Shown here: positions 18,276-35,513 of the stretch, piece after piece
Position numbering within the stretch: position 1 is the stretch's first letter
How the letters are laid out: each line of letters opens with the position of its first letter
DNA from: Paenalicyclobacillus macrosporangiidus
GTDB lineage: Bacteria; Bacillota; Bacilli; Alicyclobacillales; Alicyclobacillaceae
Direction of reading: 5' to 3'
Length of the DNA stretch: 64,000 nucleotides
Assembly (NCBI RefSeq): GCF_900116805.1
Contig: NZ_FPBV01000006.1
Span: 1-64,000, forward strand
Notes under the pieces: generated by a model
What the model was told of the DNA's origin: nothing
Databases searched by the model: none
What the model saw: the letters and a program-made list of their open reading frames with translations, nothing else
Made by a program: the position numbers and the translations under genes

Positions 18276-18355
18276 ATACGATGAGCCGCGGGTGAGCCGG
18301 GAGCCGGTGCGCCTGCGGCGTTTGGTATGGGGGGTGCGGGGCGGCCGCCCTCAAC

Positions 18356-18901
18356 ATGGAGAACCTCGAAAAACAGTGGTACGTCATTCACACGTACTCT
18401 GGCTACGAGAACAAAGTCAAGCAAAACCTCGAGAGCCGCGTGCAGACCATGGGCATGGAGGACAAGATCTTCCGTGTCATGGTGCCGACCGAAGAAGAGT
18501 GGGAAGTGAAGAACGGCAAGAAACGCCTTGTCCAACGTAAGGTCTTCCCGGGTTATGTCCTGGTGGAGATGATCATGACGGACGACTCCTGGTACGTGGT
18601 TCGGAATACGCCGGGGGTCACGGGGTTCGTCGGATCGGCGGGCGGCGGTTCGAAGCCGGTTCCCTTGATGCCTTCTGAGGTTCGCGCCATCCTGCGCCAG
18701 TCGGGTTCGGAGGAGATCAAGACCAGAGTCGACTTCACCGTCGGCGAAGTCGTGCGCATTGTGGATGGCCCGTTCGCTGATATGATCGGGAGCGTGGAGG
18801 AGATTCACGCCGACCAGCAGAAGCTGCGCGTGCTGGTCTCCATGTTCGGGCGCGAGACGCCCCTCGAGGTGGATTTCACCCAGGTGGAGAAACTCACCTG
18901 A
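18356..18901 (+). CDS. nusG: Transcription termination/antitermination protein NusG
   Basis: Processivity factor of 181 residues that binds RNA polymerase and couples it to the ribosome. The NGN domain starts QWYVIHTYSGYENKV, with FPGYVLVEM in the middle, and the C-terminal KOW domain contains VRIVDGPFADMIG. ATG 18356 lies 80 bases after secE; the ribosome binding site is weak. The gene is followed by the structured rplK leader. Confidence 0.97.
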   Translation: MENLEKQWYVIHTYSGYENKVKQNLESRVQTMGMEDKIFRVMVPTEEEWEVKNGKKRLVQRKVFPGYVLVEMIMTDDSWYVVRNTPGVTGFVGSAGGGSKPVPLMPSEVRAILRQSGSEEIKTRVDFTVGEVVRIVDGPFADMIGSVEEIHADQQKLRVLVSMFGRETPLEVDFTQVEKLT

Positions 18902-18981
18902 GCCGGCACGGGGCCGTCTCGAGGTCCGGCGCCCGTTGAGCCCCGCCACTTCCTTCCCGGCGGCGGGAGGTCCGCTCTTGG

Positions 18982-19061
18982 ATGGATTGGCAGAACATGG
19001 GTTCGTCCCGCCGGTGGGCGGATCGGGCGAATCCATTTTCTGTGGCGTTCCCAGGAACGCC
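18982..19061 (+). other. Structured leader region upstream of rplK
   Basis: Two hairpins lie in the 273-base nusG-rplK gap. ATGGATT (18982-18988) pairs with AATCCAT (19030-19036), enclosing a CCGCC/GGCGG stem and followed by TTTTC. GGCGTTCC (19044-19051) then pairs with GGAACGCC (19054-19061). Either could regulate the L11-L1 operon or end nusG transcripts. I see no clear promoter in the gap. Confidence 0.5.
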
Positions 19062-19120
19062 GGATATATGGTACTGTGTGATCTCGGGCCGTCCGCTTGG
19101 AGGCTGCGTGGATCGCCCAG

Positions 19121-19149
19121 TGTGGGAGGGCGTGTGCCCGAATACCACA
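19121..19149 (+). promoter_or_regulatory. L1-binding mimic upstream of rplK
   Basis: TGTGG (19121-19125) pairs with CCACA (19145-19149). An internal loop GA/GAATA separates this from a GGGC/GCCC helix with a GTGT loop. The architecture is the known L1 mRNA site, in which a GA/GAnnA loop copies 23S helices 76-77. The site lies 10 bases before the rplK ribosome binding site, so L1 binding would block rplK translation. Confidence 0.72.
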
Positions 19150-19174
19150 TCTTGAGGTAAAGGAGGTGGACGCG

Positions 19175-19603
19175 TTGCCGAAGAAAATCATCAAGGTCGT
19201 CAAACTGCAGATTCCTGCAGGCAAGGCAACTCCGGCGCCCCCGGTGGGTCCTGCGCTCGGCCAGGCCCAGGTTGGCAATATCATGGGCTTCTGCAAGGAG
19301 TTTAATGCCCGGACGGCCGACCAAGTCGGTTTGGTCATTCCGGTTGTCATCTATGTGTACGAGGACCGTTCGTACACATTCGACCTGAAGACCCCGCCGG
19401 CAGCGGTGCTCCTGAAGAAGGCGGCCGGCATTGAGTCGGGTTCGCCGGAACCCAACAAGAAGAAGGTCGCCACGGTCAAGCGGGCGAAGGTTCGAGAGAT
19501 CGCCGAACAAAAGATGCCGGACCTGAACGCGGCGTCGGTGGAGGCCGCGATGCGCATGGTCGAGGGCACGGCCCGCAGCATGGGCATCGTGATTGAAGAC
19601 TGA
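19175..19603 (+). CDS. rplK: 50S ribosomal protein L11
   Basis: GTPase-centre protein of 142 residues binding 23S helices 43-44; needed for the stringent response and thiostrepton binding. The proline-rich loop [11 protein letters not shown] is intact. Where nearly all L11 read GQAGVNIMGF this protein reads [11 protein letters not shown], one residue longer. The start is TTG 19175, 8 bases after AAAGGAGG (19159-19166). An L1-type site immediately upstream suggests translational feedback by L1. Confidence 0.96.
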   Translation: MPKKIIKVVKLQIPAGKATPAPPVGPALGQAQVGNIMGFCKEFNARTADQVGLVIPVVIYVYEDRSYTFDLKTPPAAVLLKKAAGIESGSPEPNKKKVATVKRAKVREIAEQKMPDLNAASVEAAMRMVEGTARSMGIVIED

Positions 19604-19621
19604 CGCGTCACGCGGGAACAC

Positions 19622-19664
19622 GTGGGAGGCTGTACGGCGGTTCGCTGCCGCAGCCGAGCACCAC
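19622..19664 (+). promoter_or_regulatory. L1-binding mimic between rplK and rplA
   Basis: GTGG (19622-19625) pairs with CCAC (19661-19664), internal loop GA/GAGCA, then GGCT (19628-19631) with AGCC (19652-19655) and an upper CGGC/GCCG stem. This matches the published Thermotoga-type L1 mRNA site GGAGGCU...AGCCGAGAA almost base for base. It ends 3 bases before the rplA ribosome binding site. Confidence 0.82.
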
Positions 19665-19680
19665 ACGGAGGTGAATGGGG

Positions 19681-20385
19681 TTGGCAAAGACGTCGAAGCG
19701 TTTCGCAGAAGCGCTGAAGCAGGTCGACAAGACGAAGCTGTATGAGCCGGTGGAGGCGTTCCAGCTGGTCAAGCAGTTGGCGTCCGCCAAGTTCGACGAG
19801 TCGGTCGACGTGGCGTTCCGCCTGGGGGTGGACCCCCGGAAGCAGGATCAGCAGGTGCGCGGTGCCGTGGTGTTGCCGCACGGGACCGGCAAGACGGCGC
19901 GTGTCCTGGTGTTCGCGAAGGGCGAGAAGGCCAAGGAAGCGGAAGCGGCCGGCGCCGATTACGTCGGCGATGAGGATTACATCCAGAAGATCACCCAGGG
20001 TTGGCTCGACTTCGATGTCGCGGTCGCCACGCCCGACATGATGGGCGCGGTCGGCCGGTTGGGGCGCATCCTCGGTCCGAAGGGCTTGATGCCCAACCCG
20101 AAGACCGGCACGGTCACGTTCGACGTGGCCCGCGCCGTGCAGGAGATCAAGGCCGGTAAGATTGAGTACCGGCTGGACAAGGCGGGCATCGTCCACGCGC
20201 CCATTGGCAAGGCGTCGTTCACCGTGGAACAGTTGGTGGACAACTTCAACACCCTCTTTGACGCGCTGGCCAAGGCGCGCCCGGCGGCCGCAAAGGGCCA
20301 GTACTTCCGCAGCGTCACGGTGTCGTCCACCATGGGCCCGGGCATCCGGGTCAACCCGCTGCGTGTCGCGCGCGCTGCGGAGTGA
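19681..20385 (+). CDS. rplA: 50S ribosomal protein L1
   Basis: L1 stalk protein of 234 residues that helps move tRNA from the E site and represses its own mRNA. Conserved segments include [19 protein letters not shown] and the C-terminal [13 protein letters not shown] 19681 lies 6 bases after GGAGGTGA; an ATG at 19675 abuts that site and is less likely. Follows rplK after an L1-binding hairpin. Confidence 0.96.
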   Translation: MAKTSKRFAEALKQVDKTKLYEPVEAFQLVKQLASAKFDESVDVAFRLGVDPRKQDQQVRGAVVLPHGTGKTARVLVFAKGEKAKEAEAAGADYVGDEDYIQKITQGWLDFDVAVATPDMMGAVGRLGRILGPKGLMPNPKTGTVTFDVARAVQEIKAGKIEYRLDKAGIVHAPIGKASFTVEQLVDNFNTLFDALAKARPAAAKGQYFRSVTVSSTMGPGIRVNPLRVARAAE

Positions 20386-20439
20386 CCTTCGTCCGCCCGG
20401 CCGGCGGCATGTTCGCACCGCGGCGTGCGGCCGGAGGGC

Positions 20440-20468
20440 TTGACGGCCTGGGGCGCGTGGCTTACGAT
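20440..20468 (+). promoter_or_regulatory. SigmaA promoter of rplJ-rplL
   Basis: TTGACG at 20440-20445, 17-base spacer and TACGAT at 20463-20468. Transcription from about 20475 begins at the L10 leader RNA. Confidence 0.87.
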
Positions 20469-20474
20469 ATACCA

Positions 20475-20610
20475 CGTGGAATCGAATACCGGATGGACCG
20501 TAGACAGTAGGTCTCCAGCTCTCCTGGAGAGAATGGGCTCGTCCCGCCTACCGAGGTTCGCGGCTGATGGAAGCGGAGTCGCGCCTTCGTGTCTGCGGAG
20601 GCGCGTTTTC
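20475..20610 (+). ncRNA. Ribosomal protein L10 leader RNA
   Basis: The conserved L10 leader core is present: GACCGTAGACAGTAGGT at 20497-20513 and CCTACCGAGG at 20547-20556, joined by a CTCCAG/CTGGAG hairpin. In Bacillus this RNA binds the L10(L12)4 complex and represses rplJL. It leads into a terminator hairpin at 20580-20610, giving a direct route to attenuation. Confidence 0.88.
20580..20610 (+). terminator. Attenuator terminator of the L10 leader
   Basis: CGCGCCTTCG (20580-20589) pairs with CGGAGGCGCG (20596-20605) over a TGTCTG loop; TTTTC follows. It lies between the L10-binding core and rplJ, as expected for leader-controlled early termination. Confidence 0.82.
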
Positions 20611-20664
20611 ATATGCCGGAACGGGTTCATCCAGAACCAATCGGCGGGAGGTGTGAGGAATCCG

Positions 20665-21165
20665 ATGGGAGTCCGCGAGGAAAAGGAGCAGCTGGTCGCG
20701 GAAATCGCGGATCGGCTGTCGCGCAGCAAGGCGACCATTATCACGGATTACCGCGGCCTGAATGTGGCCGAGGTGACCGAACTGCGCAAGCAATTGCGGG
20801 AAGCCGGCGTGGAGTACCGGGTGTTGAAGAACACGTTGACCCGCCGGGCGGCGGCGCAGGCACAGGTCGCCGGCATCGAGGAGTACCTGACCGGACCGTC
20901 CGCCATCGCGTTCGGTTTTGAAGATCCGGTGGCTCCGGCGAAGGTGTTGTTCGACTTCGCCAAGAAGCACAAGGCCCTCGAACTGAAGGGCGGCGTCGTG
21001 GAAGGCCGGGTGGTCAGCGCGAAGGAAGTCGAGGCGTTGGCGAACCTGCCGTCGCGTGAAGGACTGTTGTCCATGTTGCTCAGCGTGCTGCAGGCACCCG
21101 TGCGCAACTTCGCATACGCCGTCAAGCAGGTAGCGGAAAAGCAGGAAGCCCCGGCGGCCGAGTGA
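20665..21165 (+). CDS. rplJ: 50S ribosomal protein L10
   Basis: Stalk base protein of 166 residues binding 23S rRNA and carrying L7/L12 dimers on its C-terminal helix. The N-terminal motif [21 protein letters not shown] and [10 protein letters not shown] are typical. ATG 20665 is chosen as the family start behind GGGAGGTG; GTG 20653 is an in-frame alternative too close to the ribosome binding site. Controlled by the L10 leader upstream. Confidence 0.96.
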   Translation: MGVREEKEQLVAEIADRLSRSKATIITDYRGLNVAEVTELRKQLREAGVEYRVLKNTLTRRAAAQAQVAGIEEYLTGPSAIAFGFEDPVAPAKVLFDFAKKHKALELKGGVVEGRVVSAKEVEALANLPSREGLLSMLLSVLQAPVRNFAYAVKQVAEKQEAPAAE

Positions 21166-21263
21166 GACGGCGCGCATCGGGCCTCCGGTGCAGCGTTTGG
21201 TTTAGGAAGGAGATGTACCCCGGCTTGGCCGGGGGAGATGGATAAGCATAAGGAGGAGATCCC

Positions 21264-21644
21264 GTGGCGAGCGAAACCATCACCAGCATTCTCGAAACCA
21301 TCAAAGGGATGACGGTCCTTGAACTGAACGAGTTGGTCAAGGCCATCGAAGAAGAGTTCGGCGTGACGGCCGCGGCACCGGTGGCGGTCGTCGGCGGCGC
21401 GGCGGCTGGCGGCGGCGAGGAAGCGGCCGAGCAGACGGAGTTCGACGTCATTTTGGCGAACGCCGGCGCCTCGAAGATCAACGTCATCAAGGTCGTGCGC
21501 GAAATCACGGGCCTTGGCCTGAAGGAAGCGAAGGACTTGGTGGATGGCGCGCCGAAGCCGGTGAAGGAGAAGGTCTCCAAGGAAGAGGCCGAAGCCATCA
21601 AGGCAAAACTGACCGAGGCGGGTGCGACGGTCGAGATCAAGTGA
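21264..21644 (+). CDS. rplL: 50S ribosomal protein L7/L12
   Basis: Stalk protein of 126 residues that recruits translation GTPases. An N-terminal dimerisation domain, a flexible Ala/Gly-rich hinge (about 36-52) and a globular C-terminal domain with [20 protein letters not shown] are all present. GTG 21264 follows AAGGAGGAG. The gap to rplJ is 98 bases, room for extra ribosome loading since L7/L12 is made in excess over L10. Confidence 0.97.
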   Translation: MASETITSILETIKGMTVLELNELVKAIEEEFGVTAAAPVAVVGGAAAGGGEEAAEQTEFDVILANAGASKINVIKVVREITGLGLKEAKDLVDGAPKPVKEKVSKEEAEAIKAKLTEAGATVEIK

Positions 21645-21661
21645 GACCGTCCGCATATCCG

Positions 21662-21706
21662 GAGGCACCCGCGCTGCCAGACGGGGCAGCGCGAGTGCCT
21701 CTCTGT
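21662..21706 (+). terminator. Long hairpin after rplL
   Basis: GAGGCAC and CGCGCTGCC (21662-21678) pair with GGCAGCGCG and GTGCCTC (21685-21701), about 16 bp with one mismatch. The following TCTGTATAT is a weak U-tract, so termination may be partial, lowering transcription into the methyltransferase gene and rpoBC. Confidence 0.65.
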
Positions 21707-21767
21707 ATATGGGGACCGTTGCGGTTCGCGCCAGGCACACGGTGCGTGATGCGAGGAGGGAGCCGGC

Positions 21768-22400
21768 GTGTCGGGAAACAGTCACTATTTCACCGCGTCC
21801 CCGGAGGCGGAGAGCCGTCCCCGTTCTGTACACCTCAAGGTGCGCGGCGTGGAGCTGGAGATCCTGACGGACTCCGGCGTCTTCGCCAAGCGCGGTCTGG
21901 ACTTCGGCACGCGCGTCTTGCTGGAGACGGTGACGCTGCCACCGCAGGCGGTGGTGGTCGATCTCGGTTGCGGTTACGGTGTGGTGGCGGCGGTTTTGGG
22001 GCGGGTGTACCCCGAGTCGCGGTGGACCCTGTTGGACGTGAACGAGAGGGCCGTCGCCTTGGCGCAGCGGAATGTGCGTCTGGGGGACCGGGCCCGCGTG
22101 CTGGTCAGCGACGGGTTCGCGGCGGTTCCTGACCTGCGTGCGGACGCCGTGCTGCTCAACCCGCCCATCCGCGCGGGCAAAGCGGTCGTGTACCGGTTGT
22201 TCGCCGAGTCGGCCGAACATCTGCGGCCCGACGGGGCATTGTGGGTCGTCATCCACAAGAAGCACGGTGCGCTGAGCGCCCGCGAGCGATTGGCCGCGTG
22301 GTTCGGCGACGTGGCGTTGGCCGAACGGGAGAGCGGGTACCACGTGTTCTGCTGCCGCCATCCGAGGGCGGAGAGAACGAATTCGGATGTGTTGACATAG
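21768..22400 (+). CDS. Class I SAM-dependent methyltransferase, RsmC-like (YbxB)
   Basis: Predicted 16S rRNA guanine-N2 methyltransferase of 210 residues. It has the SAM-binding motif VVDLGCGYGVVAA (near residue 63) and the catalytic LLNPPIRAGK motif of RsmC-type enzymes. GTG 21768 follows GAGGAGG. Between rplL and rpoB it matches Bacillus ybxB in position. Its last two codons and stop form the -35 of the rpoBC promoter (TTGACA then TAG). The exact rRNA target is inference. Confidence 0.9.
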   Translation: MSGNSHYFTASPEAESRPRSVHLKVRGVELEILTDSGVFAKRGLDFGTRVLLETVTLPPQAVVVDLGCGYGVVAAVLGRVYPESRWTLLDVNERAVALAQRNVRLGDRARVLVSDGFAAVPDLRADAVLLNPPIRAGKAVVYRLFAESAEHLRPDGALWVVIHKKHGALSARERLAAWFGDVALAERESGYHVFCCRHPRAERTNSDVLT

Positions 22401-22420
22401 ATCTTTGAACGTGGTAAACT
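22392..22420 (+). promoter_or_regulatory. SigmaA promoter of rpoB-rpoC
   Basis: TTGACA at 22392-22397, 17-base spacer and TAAACT at 22415-22420. The -35 lies within the 3' end of the methyltransferase gene. Transcription from about 22427 gives an unusually long leader of some 215 bases before rpoB. Confidence 0.87.
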
Positions 22421-22642
22421 CAATCAATGCAAACTGATACGGGGATCCGTATGCCCTGATCAAAGTCGGGAAGGCGGAGATGATTAAAATCTGTTCCGCT
22501 TGGAGATAGGTAAATATTGCATGCCCTTGTGAAAAATGTGGTTCCACGCGACCTCATTTCTTTTTTGTCTGATCGCATAGGGCGTGGCTTTGCTGTTGTC
22601 ATCGCCCGGTGTGATGCGAAAACCGCATGAGGGGTGACGTTC
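22421..22642 (+). other. Long, AT-richer rpoB 5' leader
   Basis: This leader is visibly richer in A and T than the surrounding genes. It contains an ATACGG/CCGTAT hairpin (22438-22453) and a CATCGCCC/GGGCG-type pairing farther down. No start codon with a good ribosome binding site and long frame is seen in it. A regulatory role is possible but unproven. Confidence 0.5.
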
Positions 22643-26173
<3,531 letters not shown>

Positions 26174-26278
26174 CGGAGCGGGCTTCAGCACGTGCACCAC
26201 GACAGGGCCTGGTCCCCGGGGAACGGTCCGCTGGACGGTTCCCCTGTACAGGCCCGTGAAGCGAAGGAGGAATACTCC

Positions 26279-29908
<3,630 letters not shown>

Positions 29909-29931
29909 CCGCCCCGCAGGCTTCCGGCAGC

Positions 29932-29980
29932 TCCCCCGGGGAGCCCGTCCGGCCAGTGCTGGCGCGGCTTCCCGGGGGAT
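29932..29980 (+). terminator. Hairpin terminator of rpoBC
   Basis: CCCCCGGGGAGCC (29932-29945) pairs with GGCTTCCCGGGGG (29966-29978), 13 bp with one G-U and a 20-base loop, then ATTTGC. Strong stem, weak U-tract. A new promoter starts 20 bases later. Confidence 0.72.
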
Positions 29981-30000
29981 TTGCAATATCAGGGTGCAAG

Positions 30001-30030
30001 TTGACAGCCTGCTCAGCGGGGTGATAGAAT
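30001..30030 (+). promoter_or_regulatory. SigmaA promoter of the str operon
   Basis: TTGACA at 30001-30006, 18-base spacer and TAGAAT at 30025-30030. It would drive the L7Ae-like gene, rpsL, rpsG, fusA and tuf. Confidence 0.87.
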
Positions 30031-30077
30031 CTCTGAGTGTGCCTAGAGCACGGGTGTAGATGTGGGGGGGCTTTGCG

Positions 30078-30329
30078 ATGTCGTTGGATCGCATTCGCCT
30101 TGCGCGCAAGCGGACAATCGGCACCAACCAGACGACCAAAGCACTTCAGCAGTCCCTCGCCAAACAGGTATACGTCGCCCGGGACGCGGACACACGGGTG
30201 ATCCAACCGGTGCTGTCGCTCGCGCAAGAGCGCGGAGTACCGGTCCTGTGGGTGGACACGATGAAACAGCTGGGCAAGGCTTGCGGCATCGAGGTTGGCG
30301 CGGCCACCGCAGCGATTCTGGAAGAGTGA
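30078..30329 (+). CDS. L7Ae-family ribosomal protein (YbxF type), kink-turn RNA binder
   Basis: Protein of 83 residues of the L7Ae/L30e/Gadd45 family, homologous to Bacillus YbxF, which binds kink-turn RNA and the ribosome. RKRTIGTNQTTKAL near the N-terminus is the RNA-binding segment. ATG 30078 follows seven G (30064-30070) at 7 bases; an in-frame ATG at 30060 lacks a ribosome binding site. Position before rpsL is the same as in Bacillus. The cellular role is not settled. Confidence 0.92.
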   Translation: MSLDRIRLARKRTIGTNQTTKALQQSLAKQVYVARDADTRVIQPVLSLAQERGVPVLWVDTMKQLGKACGIEVGAATAAILEE

Positions 30330-30461
30330 CTCAGGTCTGTCCGGTGTCGCCCGCGCGAGGGCGGCAATCGGCAACTGGCTTTTTCTTTTGCCCATCCACG
30401 AACCGCCAGGCTCTGTGGACATGAAGCACCCGTGAAGCGAATCTCGGAAGGAGGTGCAGCC

Positions 30462-30881
30462 ATGCCGACCATGAACCAATTGGTCCGCAAAGGCCGTAAG
30501 CCGATAGAGAAGAAATCGAAGTCTCCGGCGCTGCAGAAGGGATACAACAGCTTCGAAAAGAAGGAGTTCGAGCTGCCGTCTCCGCAGAAGCGCGGCGTGT
30601 GCACGCGCGTGGGCACGATGACCCCGAAGAAGCCGAACTCTGCGCTGCGGAAGTACGCGCGTGTGCGTTTGACCAACCAGGTCGAGGTCACCGCGTACAT
30701 CCCGGGGATCGGCCACAACCTGCAGGAACACTCCGTGGTGCTCGTGCGCGGCGGACGTGTCAAGGACCTGCCGGGTGTGCGTTATCATATCGTCCGCGGC
30801 GCACTGGACACGGCGGGTGTCAAGGACCGCATGCAGGGGCGCTCCAAGTACGGCGCCAAGCGTCCGAAGCAGAAGTCGTAA
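30462..30881 (+). CDS. rpsL: 30S ribosomal protein S12
   Basis: Decoding-site protein of 139 residues. The conserved [17 protein letters not shown] (from residue 54) and [11 protein letters not shown] loops have wild-type lysines at the sites where streptomycin resistance arises (K56/K57 and the later loop), so no resistance allele is visible. ATG 30462 follows GGAAGGAGGTG. First of rpsL-rpsG-fusA-tuf. Confidence 0.98.
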   Translation: MPTMNQLVRKGRKPIEKKSKSPALQKGYNSFEKKEFELPSPQKRGVCTRVGTMTPKKPNSALRKYARVRLTNQVEVTAYIPGIGHNLQEHSVVLVRGGRVKDLPGVRYHIVRGALDTAGVKDRMQGRSKYGAKRPKQKS

Positions 30882-31005
30882 CCCATCGCTGCCGCTGCGG
30901 CGTTGCAGCGTGAAAGCGTCCGGCCGTTTTGCCTGGACCGGCGGTGAACGGGCGGGCAAGGCCGCGGGCTTGTAAACGGAACAGCATGAAAGGAGGCGGA
31001 CATCC

Positions 31006-31476
31006 GTGCCGAGAAAAGGCCCCGTCCCGCGCAGGGACGTGATGCCGGACCCGATCTACGGGAACAAGATGGTGACCCGTCTGATCAACAAGGTGATGCG
31101 CGACGGCAAGAAGGGCGTCGCACAGCGGATTGTGTATGCGGCGTTCGACGAGATCCGCCAGCGGACCAACAAGGATCCGATGGAGGTATTGGAAGAGGCG
31201 ATGCGCAACGTCATGCCGGTGCTGGAGGTCAAGGCCCGCCGCGTGGGCGGTTCCAACTACCAGGTGCCGGTGGAGGTCCGTCCGGACCGGCGCATCACGC
31301 TGGGCCTGCGCTGGCTGGTGCAGTACGCGCGCCTGCGCGGTGAGAAGACCATGGTGCACAAGCTCGCCAGCGAATTGATTGATGCCGCGAACGGCACCGG
31401 CGGCGCGGTCAAGAAGAAAGAGGACACGCACCGCATGGCTGAGGCCAACAAGGCGTTCGCCCACTACCGGTGGTAA
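31006..31476 (+). CDS. rpsG: 30S ribosomal protein S7
   Basis: Primary 16S rRNA-binding protein of the 30S head, 156 residues, organising the 3' major domain near the E site. The start [16 protein letters not shown] and the [12 protein letters not shown] motif are standard. GTG 31006 lies behind AAAGGAGG. The gap to rpsL is 124 bases; in other bacteria S7 controls this operon, but I do not recognise its binding site here. Confidence 0.98.
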   Translation: MPRKGPVPRRDVMPDPIYGNKMVTRLINKVMRDGKKGVAQRIVYAAFDEIRQRTNKDPMEVLEEAMRNVMPVLEVKARRVGGSNYQVPVEVRPDRRITLGLRWLVQYARLRGEKTMVHKLASELIDAANGTGGAVKKKEDTHRMAEANKAFAHYRW

Positions 31477-31512
31477 AGCGGCGCGCGATGCTGACGGAAA
31501 GGAGGTCGCTTC

Positions 31513-33588
31513 TTGCCACGTCAATTCCCTCTTGAGAAAACCCGCAACATCGGCATCATCGCCCACATCGACGCGGGGAAGACGACGACGACCGAGCGCA
31601 TTCTGTTCTACACCGGCCGCGTCCACAAGATCGGCGAGGTGCACGAAGGCGCTGCGACGATGGACTGGATGGTGCAGGAGCAGGAGCGAGGCATCACCAT
31701 CACGTCCGCGGCGACCACCGCGCAGTGGAAGGGCCACCGCATCAACATCATTGACACGCCCGGTCACGTGGACTTCACGGTCGAGGTGGAGCGGTCGCTG
31801 CGTGTGCTGGACGGCGCCGTCGGCGTGTTTGACGCCAAGGGCGGGGTCGAGCCGCAGTCCGAGACGGTGTGGCGGCAGGCGGACAAATACGGCGTGCCGC
31901 GCATCGCTTACGTGAACAAGATGGATATCATCGGCGCGGACTTTCTCGGCTGCGTGCAGCAGATGCGCGATCGCCTGGGCGCGAAGGCGGTGCCGATCCA
32001 ACTGCCGATCGGCGCGGAGGACACGTTCGTCGGCATGGTCGACCTGGTCGAGATGGCGGCCATCATCTACACGGACGACCTGGGGACGCGGTCGGAGAAG
32101 ACCGAGATCCCAGCCGACATGAAGGAACTCGTCGAGAAGTACCGCACCGAGCTGATTGAGGCCGCGGCGGAGGTCGACGAGGAACTCATGATGAAGTACC
32201 TCGAGGGCGAGGAGATCACGACCGAGGAGCTGAAGGCCGCCATCCGCAAGGGCACCTGCACCGTGCAGTTGTTCCCGGTGCTGTGCGGGTCGTCCTACCG
32301 GAACAAGGGCGTGCAGCCGATGCTCGACGCGGTGGTGGACTACCTGCCGTCGCCGATTGACGTGCCGCCCATCAAGGGGTGGACGCCCGACGGCGAGGAG
32401 GTCGAGCGCCGTTCTTCGGACGACGAGCCGTTCGCGGCGCTGGCGTTCAAGATCATGTCCGATCCGTTTGTCGGCAAGCTGTCGTACTTCCGGGTCTACT
32501 CGGGAACGCTCGCCAGCGGATCGTACGTGCTGAACTCGACGAAGGGCAAACGCGAGCGCATCGGCCGCATCGTTCAGATGCACGCGAACCACCGCGAGGA
32601 AATCGACATGGTGTACGCCGGGGACATCGCGGCGGCGGTCGGCCTGAAGGACACGACCACAGGCGATACGCTCTGCGACGAGAAGCACGTCGTGGTGCTG
32701 GAGTCGATGGAGTTCCCGGATCCGGTGATCAACATCTCTGTCGAGCCGAAGTCGAAGGCGGACCAGGATAAGCTGGCCCTCGCGCTGAGCAAGCTGGCGG
32801 AAGAGGACCCGACGTTCCGGACCTGGACGGATCAGGAGACGGGGCAGACCATCATCGCCGGCATGGGCGAGCTGCACCTGGAGATCGTAGTCGACCGCCT
32901 GCGGCGTGAGTTCAAGGTCGAGTGCAACACCGGCAAGCCTCAGGTGGCGTACAAGGAGACCATCACGCAGCGGGTGGAGCAGGAAGGCAAGTTCATCCGC
33001 CAATCGGGCGGACGCGGTCAGTACGGCCACGTCAAGATTATCCTGGAGCCCCTCGAGCGGGGTGCTGGGTACCAGTTCGAGAACAAAATCGTGGGCGGCG
33101 TCGTCCCGAAGGAATACATTCCGGCGGTGGACGAAGGCATCCGCGAAGCCATGCTCAGCGGCGTGCTGGCGGGCTATCCGATGATCGACGTCAAGGCGAC
33201 GTTGTTCGACGGTTCGTACCACGAGGTCGACTCGTCGGAGATGGCCTTCAAGATCGCGGGTTCGATGGCGCTCAAACAGGGTGCGGCGAAAGCGGGCCCC
33301 GTCCTGCTGGAGCCCATCATGAAGGTCGAGGTCACGGTGCCCGAAGAGTTCATGGGCGACGTGATGGGGGACATCAACTCTCGCCGCGGGCGCATCGAAG
33401 GCATGGACCAACGGGCGAACGCGCGCGTGATCCGCGGATACGTTCCGCTGGCTGAGATGTTTGGTTACTCTACGAGTCTGCGCTCCCGCACCCAGGGCCG
33501 CGGGACGTTCTCGATGGAGTTCCATTCATATGAAGAGGTGCCGAAGAACATCGCTCAGGAGATCATCGCCAAAAACAAAGGCGAATAA
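31513..33588 (+). CDS. fusA: Elongation factor G
   Basis: Translocation GTPase of 691 residues, domains I-V. G1 is AHIDAGKTT (17-25), G3 DTPGH and G4 NKMD; domain IV loop [10 protein letters not shown] and domain [15 protein letters not shown] are intact. TTG 31513 follows AAAGGAGGT at 7 bases; use of TTG in such a highly expressed gene is notable but fits this genome. Followed after 19 bases by tuf. Confidence 0.98.
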   Translation: MPRQFPLEKTRNIGIIAHIDAGKTTTTERILFYTGRVHKIGEVHEGAATMDWMVQEQERGITITSAATTAQWKGHRINIIDTPGHVDFTVEVERSLRVLDGAVGVFDAKGGVEPQSETVWRQADKYGVPRIAYVNKMDIIGADFLGCVQQMRDRLGAKAVPIQLPIGAEDTFVGMVDLVEMAAIIYTDDLGTRSEKTEIPADMKELVEKYRTELIEAAAEVDEELMMKYLEGEEITTEELKAAIRKGTCTVQLFPVLCGSSYRNKGVQPMLDAVVDYLPSPIDVPPIKGWTPDGEEVERRSSDDEPFAALAFKIMSDPFVGKLSYFRVYSGTLASGSYVLNSTKGKRERIGRIVQMHANHREEIDMVYAGDIAAAVGLKDTTTGDTLCDEKHVVVLESMEFPDPVINISVEPKSKADQDKLALALSKLAEEDPTFRTWTDQETGQTIIAGMGELHLEIVVDRLRREFKVECNTGKPQVAYKETITQRVEQEGKFIRQSGGRGQYGHVKIILEPLERGAGYQFENKIVGGVVPKEYIPAVDEGIREAMLSGVLAGYPMIDVKATLFDGSYHEVDSSEMAFKIAGSMALKQGAAKAGPVLLEPIMKVEVTVPEEFMGDVMGDINSRRGRIEGMDQRANARVIRGYVPLAEMFGYSTSLRSRTQGRGTFSMEFHSYEEVPKNIAQEIIAKNKGE

Positions 33589-33607
33589 GGACAAGGAGTG
33601 ATTGAGC

Positions 33608-34795
<1,188 letters not shown>

Positions 34796-34859
34796 GTCGC
34801 AGCCGGCCGGATCTCCGGGGTTGGGACTTGCGGCAAAACGGAAAACAAAACGTTCGAGG

Positions 34860-34888
34860 GGCTGCCGGGTTTCCGGCAGCCTTTCTTT
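34860..34888 (+). terminator. Intrinsic terminator of the str operon
   Basis: GGCTGCCGG (34860-34868), GTTT loop, CCGGCAGCC (34873-34881) and TTTCTTT. A 9-bp perfect GC-rich stem with U-tract, 65 bases after tuf. Confidence 0.95.
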
Positions 34889-34893
34889 GAGGT

Positions 34894-34948
34894 GGGGGTG
34901 TTGCGCGGAGCGGCTCGTCGGAGTGCCGAAGCGGAGCGCAACGCCCCC
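34894..34948 (+). other. Second long hairpin between tuf and rpsJ
   Basis: GGGGGTGTTGCGC (34894-34906) pairs with GCGCAACGCCCCC (34936-34948), 13 bp with one G-U, over a 29-base loop that itself contains CGGC/GCCG. No U-tract follows. It lies downstream of the tuf terminator and upstream of the rpsJ promoter; possibly a back-up transcription barrier or RNA stabiliser. Confidence 0.6.
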
Positions 34949-34966
34949 TCCTACTGAACTTTCGCC

Positions 34967-34995
34967 TTGTGTTTTCCCGCTGTCTCTAGTACAAT
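34967..34995 (+). promoter_or_regulatory. Promoter of the S10-spc-alpha cluster
   Basis: TTGTGT at 34967-34972, 17-base spacer and TACAAT at 34990-34995. The -35 is weak. It is the only good promoter candidate before rpsJ, and no other strong one is seen until truA-rplM, so it may drive a transcript of about 16 kb. Confidence 0.65.
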
Positions 34996-34999
34996 ATCG

Positions 35000-35431
<432 letters not shown>

Positions 35432-35513
35432 CTTTTGCGAACGAAAATGACATGCGTGGGTACGTTGACTTGAACCCGCGATGGATAGAGGACGGCTCCG
35501 AGGAGGTGCGGCC

